DNA of 64,000 nt from Amarobacter sp964507025 (GTDB lineage: Bacteria > Chloroflexota > Dehalococcoidia > Tepidiformales > Tepidiformaceae): the NCBI GenBank assembly GCA_964507025.1, contig CAZDOK010000002.1:186001-250000 (forward strand). Direction: 5' to 3'. The notes beneath the pieces are model-generated. The model made no database searches, had not been told where the DNA came from, and saw nothing but the letters and a program-made list of their open reading frames with translations. Within the stretch, counting starts at the first letter, position 1. Each line of letters starts with the position of its first letter. Made by a program: the position numbers and the translations under genes. Shown piece by piece: positions 35,013 through 42,818 of the stretch.

Positions 35013-35873
35013 ATGAGCAGAGTGAACGCATCGCCCGAGACCCGGGTGGGCGAGATCACGGTGGTGGCGTTGCCCGATGGCGCGGCCGACCTCCCGGGCT
35101 GGCCGATGTCCTCCGAACTGGCGCCAAACGACCCCGTGGACTGGGCGGCCTATGCCGCCCGCAACCCCGATGGCTTCCACGGCCCCGGGCACCAGTGGCG
35201 CATCCACAACACCTGCTTCGCCGTCATCTCTGGCGGGCAGACGACGCTCGTGGACTGCGGTGTCGGGGCTGGTCCGTACCCGTGGTACGCCGGGCTCCGC
35301 GGGCAGCTGCTCCAGTCCCTGGAGACAGCGAATCTCGCACCGGGCGACTTCGACCGCATCTTTCTGACGCATGCGCACCCGGACCATGTAGGCTGGACGT
35401 TCGATGAGCAGCGGGGTGCGCCCCGCTTCCCGAATGCGCGGTACGTGCTCCACCGGCGAGACCGCGACGAGTTCGCCGGTCGCTCCCCCGTGCCGAAGCA
35501 CTACACGCGCTTCGTGGAGCCACTCGAGGGGGCGGGCGTGCTGGAGCTCATCGACGGGGAGAGGGACATCGCACCCGGCGTGACCGCGATCGAAACACCC
35601 GGCCACACGCCGGGGCACATGAGCCTCGTGCTGCGGTCGCGGGGCGAGGGGATGGTCATCGCCGGCGACGTGCTGAACAGCCCGATGTACGTGACCGAGC
35701 CCGAGCGGCCGTTCGGGCCCGACCTGGACCAGGTGACCGCCATCCGCACCCGCGTGGCGCTGGTCGAGCGCATCGAGGCGGAAGGGTGGCGGGTGGCATC
35801 GGCACACTTCCCGGAGCCGGGGTTCGGTTCGGTGGTGCGAATCGAAGGGAGGCGGTGGTTCGCAGCCCTCTAA
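35013..35873 (+). CDS. MBL fold metallo-hydrolase
   Basis: A 286-residue metallo-beta-lactamase-fold hydrolase. The zinc motif THAHPDH (His120, His122, Asp124, His125), PGHTPGH (near 199), GDVL (Asp near 219) and a terminal SAHFPEPGFG (His) give all ligands for two metals. The layout resembles the lactonase-like branch, but the substrate is unknown. The start at ATG 35013 has no clear Shine-Dalgarno. Confidence 0.88.
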   Translation: MSRVNASPETRVGEITVVALPDGAADLPGWPMSSELAPNDPVDWAAYAARNPDGFHGPGHQWRIHNTCFAVISGGQTTLVDCGVGAGPYPWYAGLRGQLLQSLETANLAPGDFDRIFLTHAHPDHVGWTFDEQRGAPRFPNARYVLHRRDRDEFAGRSPVPKHYTRFVEPLEGAGVLELIDGERDIAPGVTAIETPGHTPGHMSLVLRSRGEGMVIAGDVLNSPMYVTEPERPFGPDLDQVTAIRTRVALVERIEAEGWRVASAHFPEPGFGSVVRIEGRRWFAAL

Positions 35874-35913
35874 GCGTGGTGGGCGGTCCGGTGCCCGTGG
35901 GCAAGAGGTTCGT

Positions 35914-36279
35914 TCAGCGCTGGGCAGTCGTGGGCGCCTGCACGGACTGGCGCCACTGCTCGCGCTGGTCCTTGTTGGCGCCGATCGACCTCGCGGGCGT
36001 CCACTGGAAGTCGAGGAACCCGCTGTAGTAGTTCGAGATGAAGGCGAGATGGTCGAGGTTGTCGGTCTCGACGATCATGACATTCGGCAGCCCCTCGGCG
36101 GAGTTACCGACGGATCCGTAGGAACCGATGATGTTGCACCCCGCAGGGAGCCGGATTGGCAGGTCGACAACGAGTTGCATGAACTTCGGGTCCATGGATG
36201 TATCGCCACCGCGGGCACGGAGTTCCATCTCGGTGCGGTAGCCCTGGGTGGCACGGTAGAAACCAAGGTAGGTGGACAT
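35914..36279 (-). CDS. Small alpha-beta protein, DUF3303-like
   Basis: A 121-residue cytosolic protein starting MSTYLGFYRATQGY, after AAGGAGG. The pattern of ferredoxin-like strands and helices with IIGSYGSVGNSAEGLPNVMIVETDN resembles DUF3303/YCII-like dimeric barrels, but I do not see a diagnostic motif. No function is assigned. It is convergent with the MBL hydrolase gene. Confidence 0.6.
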   Translation of the reverse strand: MSTYLGFYRATQGYRTEMELRARGGDTSMDPKFMQLVVDLPIRLPAGCNIIGSYGSVGNSAEGLPNVMIVETDNLDHLAFISNYYSGFLDFQWTPARSIGANKDQREQWRQSVQAPTTAQR

Positions 36280-36498
36280 GTGAAGCCTCCTTGAGGCACG
36301 AGCCCACGAGCGCCGGACCTGGGCCGCGGTTTGGGGACCTTCGCCCCAACGCGGTCGCGACAGGGTAGCACCGTCGCGATGACATTTCGTTGAAGCGCGA
36401 CTTATTCTTCACAAAACTCGCAACCCCCTCTTCTCGCCGCGGAATGAACAGGGTCCACCGGGCGAGTGAGACGGCTATCTCCCCACAGGATCGTGCCC

Positions 36499-36858
36499 AT
36501 GCCCAGCCCCGTTGTGTTCTTTCAAATCGGCACCACCGACCCTGCCGCGGCACGCGCCTTCTATGGCCAGCTCTTCGACTGGGAGTTGATGGAGACCGGC
36601 AATCCGCGGACGCCAGTCTCCATCAACCCGAAGGGTCCCGGCGACTTCGACGCGAACGGCGCACTCCTTCAGTTGCCGCCTGGTGCGCCGCCATTCGTGA
36701 GCATCTTCGTCCGGGTGGAGGACCTGTGGGCGACGGTCGCGCGTGCCGAGGCGCTGGGCGCCACAGTCGTCCTGCCGATCACCCAGCCCCCGGGTGGCCC
36801 GCACCTGGCGATCATCCGAGGGCCCGAAGGGCACACCATCGGCATCGTCCAGGCGTAG
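36499..36858 (+). CDS. VOC family (glyoxalase-like) protein
   Basis: A 119-residue vicinal-oxygen-chelate protein: two beta-alpha-beta-beta-beta modules, FFQIGTTDPAAARAFYGQLFDWEL (residues 7-30) and FVRVEDLWATVARAEALGATVV (72-93), ending GPEGHTIGIVQ. The metal-ligand positions are only partly kept, so catalysis is uncertain; many small VOC proteins bind or resist small toxic compounds. It is upstream of the riboswitch and not part of that transcript. Confidence 0.82.
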   Translation: MPSPVVFFQIGTTDPAAARAFYGQLFDWELMETGNPRTPVSINPKGPGDFDANGALLQLPPGAPPFVSIFVRVEDLWATVARAEALGATVVLPITQPPGGPHLAIIRGPEGHTIGIVQA

Positions 36859-36889
36859 GAGACAGCCCTCGCGGACCTTGACTGCTCCC

Positions 36890-37060
36890 CCGAAAACGTT
36901 GACAGTGCAGTTCGACAATCGAAGACAGAAGTGGGCCTTCCGCCATTCACGGCGGGAGGAGACGGGGCAAGTCCGGTGTGAAACCGGCGCTGTGCCGCAA
37001 CTGTAACGCCCGCACGGGCGAAGCCAGAAAACCCGCCCGCTTCCCATCCGAAAGACCTTC
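36890..37060 (+). ncRNA. Adenosylcobalamin (B12) riboswitch
   Basis: The core reads GGGGCAAGTCCGGTGTGAAA, then GCCGCAACTGTAA (36994-37006) and the B12 box AAGCCAGAAAACCCGCC (37021-37037), all in the order and spacing of AdoCbl riboswitches. The 5' limit is approximate. A Rho-independent terminator follows at 37095-37120. The B12 box stretch AAAACCCGCC (37028-37037) is an exact complement of the terminator's 3' arm GGCGGGTTTT (37111-37120), so an alternative pairing could suppress the terminator. It would switch off the downstream five-gene ECF operon when cobalamin is plentiful. Confidence 0.9.
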
Positions 37061-37094
37061 GCGCGAAAGGGGTCGGACGTGGTAACCATCACCT

Positions 37095-37120
37095 AACCCG
37101 CCGCACGCAAGGCGGGTTTT
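37095..37120 (+). terminator. Riboswitch expression-platform terminator
   Basis: Stem AACCCGCC (37095-37102) with GGCGGGTT (37111-37118), an 8-nt loop and a TTTTCTGTTT tract: a textbook intrinsic terminator placed 69 nt before the first ORF of the operon. Confidence 0.88.
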
Positions 37121-37188
37121 CTGTTTCCCGCCCTCGTACCGAGCCAGACCTCGCCCGCGGCTGCGCGGGCCCACTGCACGAGGGTTCC

Positions 37189-38289
37189 ATGCGACGTTTG
37201 CTCATCCCCATGGCGGCGGCCCTGCTCGCCCTGCCCATCCTCCACGCCGGCGCGCTCCCGGCCGATGACGCGGTCATCATGGGCGCCGCCTATATCAAGA
37301 CCACCCAGGGTGCCGACGGCGGCTACGCGGCCTTCTTCGGCCAGTCGATGGATGCCATCTTCGCCGTCCGCGCCGCCGGCTACGACCCGGCGAAGGACAT
37401 CCAGGGCGGCAAGTCGCCGGTCGACTACCTGGCGGCGAATGCCCCGACGCTTGAATCGCCGGCTGCGGCGGCGAAGGGCGCGCTGGCAGCGAAGGCCATG
37501 GGCCTCGATCCGGCTTCGGTCGCCGGCACCGACCTGGTCGCCCTGATCGAGGGCGCATACGACGCTGCGACCGGCGCCTACGCCGGCGGCGACACCTTCA
37601 CCCAGGCGATCTCCATGCTGGGGCTGGCCTGCACCGGAAACACCGTCGGTGCGAAGGCGGTGGAAGCGCTCCGCCTGAACCAGGTGGAAGACAGCGGCGG
37701 CTGGACCTGGGCGGCGGACGCCGGACCTGCCGATGTCGACTCGACCGCCATCGCGATCCAGGCGCTGCTTGCCGCTGGCGTGCCGAAGACCGACCTCGCG
37801 ATCGCGGACGGCCTCGAATTCCTCAAGACCACGCAGCTGGAGGATGGCGGCTGGGGCTTCGACATGACCGCATCGAACACCTCCTCGACGGCGTACGCCG
37901 TGCAGGCGCTGCTCGCGCTCGGCGAGGACCCGGAGTCGGTTGCCTGGACGAAGGGCGGCGGCGCAACACCGATCACCTACCTGGTGGGCCAGCAAAGCGC
38001 GGACGGGTCGTTCCCCGGGTTCGACCCGGGATTCGCGACCAACCAGGTGGTGCCCGCGCTCGCGGGGCGCACGTTCTGCAACGCCGCGGAGACGCCGATT
38101 ACCCGGACCCGGCCCGTGGCCACGCCAACGCCGGCCACGCCCGAGGCGACAGCCACCCCCGCGCCTCGACCGCCCTCGACCGGGAACACGCCGGCCAGCT
38201 CGGGAACGGAATCTGGGCCCGCGCTTGCCATCGTTGCCCTGGCGCTCCTGGCCAGCGGGGCGATCGTCGCCGCGCGCGGGCGCCGGTAA
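37189..38289 (+). CDS. Secreted alpha/alpha-barrel repeat protein, transcobalamin-N-like
   Basis: A 366-residue surface protein, first gene behind the B12 riboswitch. Residues 1-24 are a signal peptide. About 25-300 are prenyltransferase/squalene-oxidase-type helical repeats, each with a Gly-aromatic turn: QGADGGYAAF, VEDSGGWTW, LEDGGWGF, SADGSFPGF. The same alpha6/alpha6 barrel forms the N-terminal domain of animal intrinsic factor and transcobalamin. A Thr/Pro linker, PSTGN, one hydrophobic span and ARGRR end the protein, which would anchor it at the surface. There are no catalytic Asp motifs of a terpene cyclase. I infer cobalamin binding in concert with the DUF4430-like protein of this operon. 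Confidence 0.8.
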   Translation: MRRLLIPMAAALLALPILHAGALPADDAVIMGAAYIKTTQGADGGYAAFFGQSMDAIFAVRAAGYDPAKDIQGGKSPVDYLAANAPTLESPAAAAKGALAAKAMGLDPASVAGTDLVALIEGAYDAATGAYAGGDTFTQAISMLGLACTGNTVGAKAVEALRLNQVEDSGGWTWAADAGPADVDSTAIAIQALLAAGVPKTDLAIADGLEFLKTTQLEDGGWGFDMTASNTSSTAYAVQALLALGEDPESVAWTKGGGATPITYLVGQQSADGSFPGFDPGFATNQVVPALAGRTFCNAAETPITRTRPVATPTPATPEATATPAPRPPSTGNTPASSGTESGPALAIVALALLASGAIVAARGRR

Positions 38290-38301
38290 GGGGCAGCAGC
38301 C

Positions 38302-39387
38302 ATGCACGCTGCCGCCTGGGTTGCGTGGGTTGGGATGGTGATGGTGCTCGCACTGGTCACCACCAACCCCCTGTACCTCGCGATCATCCTCCTCGGGGTG
38401 GTCCTGGTGGCGGTGCTTGCCCCGCGCACAGGCACGGGCATCACAAGCTTTCGCGCCCTGGCGCTGTTCGGGGTGTCGATGTTCGCCATCTCTCTGGTGA
38501 TCGCGACGATCAACGGCAACTACGGCCACCACATCCTCTTCACGGTGCCTGGTCCCGAGGTGCCGTCGTGGCTTGGAGGGCTGCGGCTGGGCGGGCCGGT
38601 CTCGGCCGAGGGACTTGCCGCCGCCGCTATCCGGGGCATGGCCATCCTGGCGATCCTGCTCGCGTTTGGCGTGTTCAACGGGGCGGTCAGCCCCCAGCGC
38701 GTCCTGCGTTCGACCCCCGCAGCGCTGTTCCAGGCCAGCCTGGTGGTCACGGTCGGCCTCACGCTGCTGCCTGCGAGCATCGAAGACCTGCGGAGGGTGC
38801 GCGAGATGCGCGCCCTCCGCGGCGCAAGCGGCGGCCTCCGCGGCCTGCCCTCGCTTGTCGTGCCAGCAGTCATCGGCGGCCTCGAACGGTCGATGCGGCT
38901 CGCGGAAGCGATGGAGGCGCGCGGCTATGGCGCGGCGCCAGCCCTCCCGGCCGGCGCCAGGCTCGCCGCGGCAGCATCAGCGCCACTCCTCGTGGCCGCC
39001 GCCTGGAGCTGGTTCTATGCGGTGCACTGGCGGCCATTCGCGGCTGTCGCGGCCATGGCAGGGGTTGCCTGCCTGGCCTACTGGTGGCGAACCGCCGCGC
39101 GGCTCCACCGCACCACGCGGCTGCGCAACGACCCGCTCCCGGCCGGCGACCGGCTCGCGGTGGCCTTCGCGCTCGCTGCCGCCGTGGTCGCACTCGCGGC
39201 GCGGCTGACCGGGCTCGGCGGGCTCACCTACAACCCGTTCGCGGGGCTGCCAGTGCCAGCGTTCTCCCCGGTTGGGGCACTGCTGGCGCTGGCCGCCGCG
39301 TGGCCGGCGGTCCGCCTGGTCTTCGCGCCCGGTCCGCCAGAAACCGCGGGGCGCGAGCGGGTGCTGGCCTCGGAGGCCCGGCCGTGA
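38302..39387 (+). CDS. ecfT: ECF transporter T component (EcfT)
   Basis: A 361-residue integral membrane scaffold of an energy-coupling-factor transporter. The two coupling-helix motifs that touch the ATPases are ALRG (171-174) and EARGYG (205-210), the second canonical. About six to eight helices surround them, with a non-standard C-terminal extension of two or three helices (about 215-345). It begins 12 nt after the barrel-protein gene and overlaps the ATPase gene by 4 nt (GTGA). It would link the ATPase to the S component in this operon. Confidence 0.9.
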   Translation: MHAAAWVAWVGMVMVLALVTTNPLYLAIILLGVVLVAVLAPRTGTGITSFRALALFGVSMFAISLVIATINGNYGHHILFTVPGPEVPSWLGGLRLGGPVSAEGLAAAAIRGMAILAILLAFGVFNGAVSPQRVLRSTPAALFQASLVVTVGLTLLPASIEDLRRVREMRALRGASGGLRGLPSLVVPAVIGGLERSMRLAEAMEARGYGAAPALPAGARLAAAASAPLLVAAAWSWFYAVHWRPFAAVAAMAGVACLAYWWRTAARLHRTTRLRNDPLPAGDRLAVAFALAAAVVALAARLTGLGGLTYNPFAGLPVPAFSPVGALLALAAAWPAVRLVFAPGPPETAGRERVLASEARP

Positions 39388-40958
39388 CCGAGCTAGCGGC
39401 TCTCACGGGCGTGACCTACTCGTACCCGGCGGGCGATGGGCCTGCGCTCACCGGCGTGACGCTTGAGATCGACGCGGGAAGCAGCACGCTCCTCGCGGGG
39501 CCATCGGCGGGCGGCAAATCGACGCTCCTGCGGGTGTTCAACGGTCTCGTCCCCCAGTTCCACGGCGGCCGGATGAGTGGGCACGCGCTGGTGGCGGGGC
39601 TCGACCCGGCCCGCACGGCCTCGCGGCGCATGGCCTCCGTGGCGGGCATGGTGTTCCAGGAGCCCGAATCCCAATCCGTGACTGAGATGGTCGAGGAGGA
39701 GATCGCGTTCGGGATGGAACAGCAGGGGATCGCGCCGGGCGAAATGCGGCGGCGCATCGAGCAGCTGCTCGCCGGGCTCGGCATCGAGCACCTGCGCTAC
39801 CGCCGTCTGCTCACGCTCTCGGGCGGGGAACGCCAGCGGGTGGCGATCGCCTCCGTGCTGGCGCTCGAACCGCGGCTTCTCCTCCTCGATGAACCAACCT
39901 CGCAGCTCGACCCGGCTGGCGCGGACGCCGTGTTGGGGGCCCTCGAGTCGTTGCGGTCGGCCGGCGACCTGGCCATGGTCGTCGCCGAGCACCGGCTCGA
40001 ACGGTTGCTCCACCGGGTGGACCGGGTGGTCGCGGTGGAAGGGGGCATGGCGGAAGTGCGGAGCCCACGCGAAGCCACCGCGACGCTCTCGGCGGTGCCC
40101 CCGGTGTGCGCGCTGGGCCGCAAACTCGGGCTGGAACCGCTGCCGCTCACCATCGACGACGCGAAGGCCGCGCTCTCGAACGTGCCCCTGCGAGCGGCGC
40201 CAGCGGCTGCCCCCACTCCGGGCGACGAGCTCATCCGCGTCGAGGGCTTAACGGTGGCCTACGGCGAGCACGTGGCCCTGCGCGACCTGTCGCTCTCGCT
40301 GCGCGAGGGCGAGGTGATCGCGCTCATCGGGCCGAATGGGAGCGGTAAGACGACGCTCTTCCGGGCACTCGCGGGGCTGACACGCCCGGCCAGTGGCACT
40401 GTGCTGTTCGACGGCCGGCCAGCGCCGGGGCCCGTGCGCGAGCGCACCGCCTTCGCCGGCATGGTCCCGCAGGACCCGGCGCTGGCGCTTTACCAGGAGT
40501 CGGTGCGCGACGAGCTTGGCGAGACGCTGCGCCACCGGCGCGGGCGTGGCCCCACGCCGGGCGCGGCCATGGACCGCTGGAACATCGCGCACCTGGCCGG
40601 ACGAAATCCCCGCGACATCTCGGTCGGGCAGCAGCAGCGGGTGGCGATCGCGGCGATGCTCGCCCACGAACCGCGGGCCTGGCTGCTCGACGAGCCGACC
40701 CGGGGCGCCGATGGCGCGGCCCGGGCGTGGCTGGCCCACCGCCTGCGCGAGCACGCCGCCTCGGGCGGTGCGGCAATCGTGGCAACACACGACGTGGAGT
40801 CGGCGGCACGCTACGCGACCCGGGTGGTGGCGCTCGAACGGGGGACGGTGCGGTTCGATCTGCCGGTGCGGGCCGCGCTCGGACATGGTGGCCCCTGCCC
40901 CACACAGGTGGCGCAGCTCGTACCCGGCGCCCTGACAGTCGACGAGGTGGTTAGATGA
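39384..40958 (+). CDS. ecfA: Fused ECF ATPase (EcfA-EcfA')
   Basis: A 524-residue chain of two complete ABC ATPases joined by a linker (about 225-280). Domain 1: Walker A GPSAGGKST (39-47), signature LSGGERQR (145-152), Walker B LLLLDEPTS (165-173). Domain 2: Walker A GPNGSGKTT (316-324), signature ISVGQQQR (412-419, non-consensus), Walker B WLLDEPTR (433-440). In ECF systems the two ATPases power tilting of the S component. GTG 39384 overlaps the ecfT stop and its own stop overlaps the next ATG, so translation is coupled along the operon. Confidence 0.92.
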   Translation: MTELAALTGVTYSYPAGDGPALTGVTLEIDAGSSTLLAGPSAGGKSTLLRVFNGLVPQFHGGRMSGHALVAGLDPARTASRRMASVAGMVFQEPESQSVTEMVEEEIAFGMEQQGIAPGEMRRRIEQLLAGLGIEHLRYRRLLTLSGGERQRVAIASVLALEPRLLLLDEPTSQLDPAGADAVLGALESLRSAGDLAMVVAEHRLERLLHRVDRVVAVEGGMAEVRSPREATATLSAVPPVCALGRKLGLEPLPLTIDDAKAALSNVPLRAAPAAAPTPGDELIRVEGLTVAYGEHVALRDLSLSLREGEVIALIGPNGSGKTTLFRALAGLTRPASGTVLFDGRPAPGPVRERTAFAGMVPQDPALALYQESVRDELGETLRHRRGRGPTPGAAMDRWNIAHLAGRNPRDISVGQQQRVAIAAMLAHEPRAWLLDEPTRGADGAARAWLAHRLREHAASGGAAIVATHDVESAARYATRVVALERGTVRFDLPVRAALGHGGPCPTQVAQLVPGALTVDEVVR

Positions 40959-41812
40959 AGATGCAAGTACGCCGGTTGTGCATGGTGGTCGCGGCGGCCA
41001 TCGTCGCCGCGCTCGCCGGAACGGCCGTGGCCTCGGCCGATGGCGAGGTCGGGCTGGTAATCCAGGAAGGAACCGGTACCACGACCTACTGCATCGCCTA
41101 CACGGGCGACGGCATCACCGGCGAGGAGCTGCTCAAGCGCGCGGGCCTCCCGGTCGAACAGTTCGGCGGGGGTGGCGGCCGCACCGTGTGCGCGATTGGC
41201 TCGACGGGCTGCCCCGACGCGAGCTCGTTCACCTCTTGCTTCTGCGAGTGCAAGGGCGGCGGCAGCTGCGTGTACTGGGCCTTCTTCACCCGCGAGCACG
41301 GGAAGGACTGGGTGTACTCGTCGCTGGCGTTCAACCTCCTGAAGGCGGAGGACGGCGACGTGCACGGGTGGAAGTGGGGCGCGGGCGGCCCCAGCAGCGC
41401 TCCCGCGCCGGTCGATGTCACCTTCGAGCAGGTTTGCGGGCATGCCCCGCAGGGCGGGGTGCAGCCGGCGCAGGTTGCATCACCGGCGCAGCCCGCGGTC
41501 CAGCAAGCTTCCCCGTCTGCAACCCCATCGCCCGCTCCCGCGACACCAGCGAAGCCGACCGAGGCCGCCGCCAGCGCCCCCGCCGGCACGTCGTCTGCCG
41601 TCCCGCCGGATGCAACCGTCACGGTGGTGGTCACAGTCGGCCAAACGCCGACCCCGGCGACGGCGGTTGACACGGACGGCGAGGAGCCAGAAGGCGTCTG
41701 GAGCCGCGAGACCGTGATCGCGGTGGTGGGGTTCGCGGTCATTGCGGCCTTGATGCTCGGGGCGATCCTTGGCGCGGCTATCCGGGGAAGGCGCGATCGC
41801 GATGACGGTTAG
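40955..41812 (+). CDS. Secreted Cys-rich DUF4430-like protein, transcobalamin-C-like
   Basis: A 285-residue surface protein. Residues 1-29 are a signal peptide. About 30-165 form a small domain starting EVGLVIQEGTGTTTYCIAYTG and DGITGEELLKRAGL, the pattern of DUF4430, the beta domain that closes over cobalamin in intrinsic factor and transcobalamin. Eight Cys (46, 79, 86, 95, 97, 99, 105, 161) suggest disulfides or metal. A Ser/Thr/Pro/Ala linker follows, and one membrane span (about 250-275) with a basic tail anchors it. It is coupled to the ATPase gene (ATGA) and overlaps the S component gene by 11 nt. Confidence 0.72.
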   Translation: MKMQVRRLCMVVAAAIVAALAGTAVASADGEVGLVIQEGTGTTTYCIAYTGDGITGEELLKRAGLPVEQFGGGGGRTVCAIGSTGCPDASSFTSCFCECKGGGSCVYWAFFTREHGKDWVYSSLAFNLLKAEDGDVHGWKWGAGGPSSAPAPVDVTFEQVCGHAPQGGVQPAQVASPAQPAVQQASPSATPSPAPATPAKPTEAAASAPAGTSSAVPPDATVTVVVTVGQTPTPATAVDTDGEEPEGVWSRETVIAVVGFAVIAALMLGAILGAAIRGRRDRDDG

Positions 41813-42632
41813 CGCACTGCCCCTGGGGAGGCGAGTACTCTCGCCGGGCCGGATCGAACCGGGCACGCTCGTGTTCGTGGCGCTGAATGCCCTGGGTCTG
41901 TTCGCCTACCTCAGCCCCTTCTTTGCGCCGGGTGCCACCCATGCCGATTCGGGCTGGTTTGCGCACAACACCGATGCGCCGGTGGTCTTCGCAGGCGTTG
42001 CGGCGCTCTGCCTGGTACTGGTGGTCGCCGACCTGACTGGCGGGAGCCTCAACAGCAAATCGCTGGCGGCGCTCGGCGTGCTGGCGGCGCTGGCCGCCGT
42101 GCTGCGGACGATCACGCTGCCGGCAGGCGCGAACCTGTACTTCTTCCTTGTCATCCTCGGGGGGTATGCCTTCGGCTACCGGATGGGGTTCCTGCTCGGC
42201 GCGCTCTCGTTCTTCCTCAGCGCCGTGATCACCGGCGGGATTGGGCCGTGGCTGCCGTTCCAGATGTTCGCCTCGGCGTGGATGGGTGCGAGCGCGGGGA
42301 TGTTGCGACCAGCCGTGGCGGGGCCGGGCCTGCACGGGCGAGCCGAGCTCGGCGTGGTGGTCGTCTTCGGTGTTGCCTGGGGGCTTCTGTTCGGGGCGAT
42401 CACGAACCTGTGGGCGTGGCCGTTCCTGGCCGCGGGGCCCGATGTCGCCTACGAGCCCGGGGCGGGACCCTTCGAGACGCTCCGCCGCTACTGGAACTAC
42501 TACCTGCTTACCAGCCTGGGGTGGGACTTGCTGCGGAGTATCTGCAACGCGGTGGTTTTGGTGATACTGGGCGGCCCATTGCTGCGGGCGCTGCTGCGGT
42601 TCAGGCAGCGGTTCACGTTCGAGCTGGGTTGA
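41802..42632 (+). CDS. ECF transporter S component (predicted cobalamin)
   Basis: A 276-residue membrane protein with about six to seven helices and the glycine-rich core of ECF substrate-binding subunits (YFFLVILGGYAFGYRMGFLLGALSFFLSAV; GPWLPFQMFASAWMGASAGML). It is the last gene of the riboswitch operon and the only S component in it. The ligand is predicted to be cobalamin or a related corrinoid from the riboswitch and the transcobalamin-like partners, not from the S sequence itself. ATG 41802 lies inside the end of the upstream gene. Confidence 0.82.
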   Translation: MTVSALPLGRRVLSPGRIEPGTLVFVALNALGLFAYLSPFFAPGATHADSGWFAHNTDAPVVFAGVAALCLVLVVADLTGGSLNSKSLAALGVLAALAAVLRTITLPAGANLYFFLVILGGYAFGYRMGFLLGALSFFLSAVITGGIGPWLPFQMFASAWMGASAGMLRPAVAGPGLHGRAELGVVVVFGVAWGLLFGAITNLWAWPFLAAGPDVAYEPGAGPFETLRRYWNYYLLTSLGWDLLRSICNAVVLVILGGPLLRALLRFRQRFTFELG

Positions 42633-42663
42633 CCGCCGTCACCCTGGACCCAGCCCCTTTGCG

Positions 42664-42790
42664 ATTCACGATTTTCGATTCGGGGGCGTGTGGCCCGGGA
42701 GGTGGCGGGTGCCGCCCGGGTCGACGGGAAATCGCACGCTCCCTCACGGTCGCGGCTCGCGATCCCGTGTCCGAATCGTGAATCGTGAAT
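42664..42790. repeat. Imperfect 20-bp inverted repeat between convergent genes
   Basis: ATTCACGATTTTCGATTCGG (42664-42683) is matched by the inverse complement of 42771-42790 in 18 of 20 positions, spanning 127 bp between the S component gene and the convergent phosphotransferase gene. AATCGTG is also repeated in tandem within the right arm. It may be a long hairpin terminator or a remnant of a small palindromic element. Confidence 0.5.
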
Positions 42791-42818
42791 GGGCGGGGCG
42801 GCACCGGGGTGGCGGAGC

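Noticed and set aside
37189..38289. Terpene cyclase or squalene-hopene cyclase
   Set aside because: The helical repeats match that superfamily, but there is no DxDD or DDxxD-type catalytic motif, and the protein is exported, anchored and under a B12 riboswitch.
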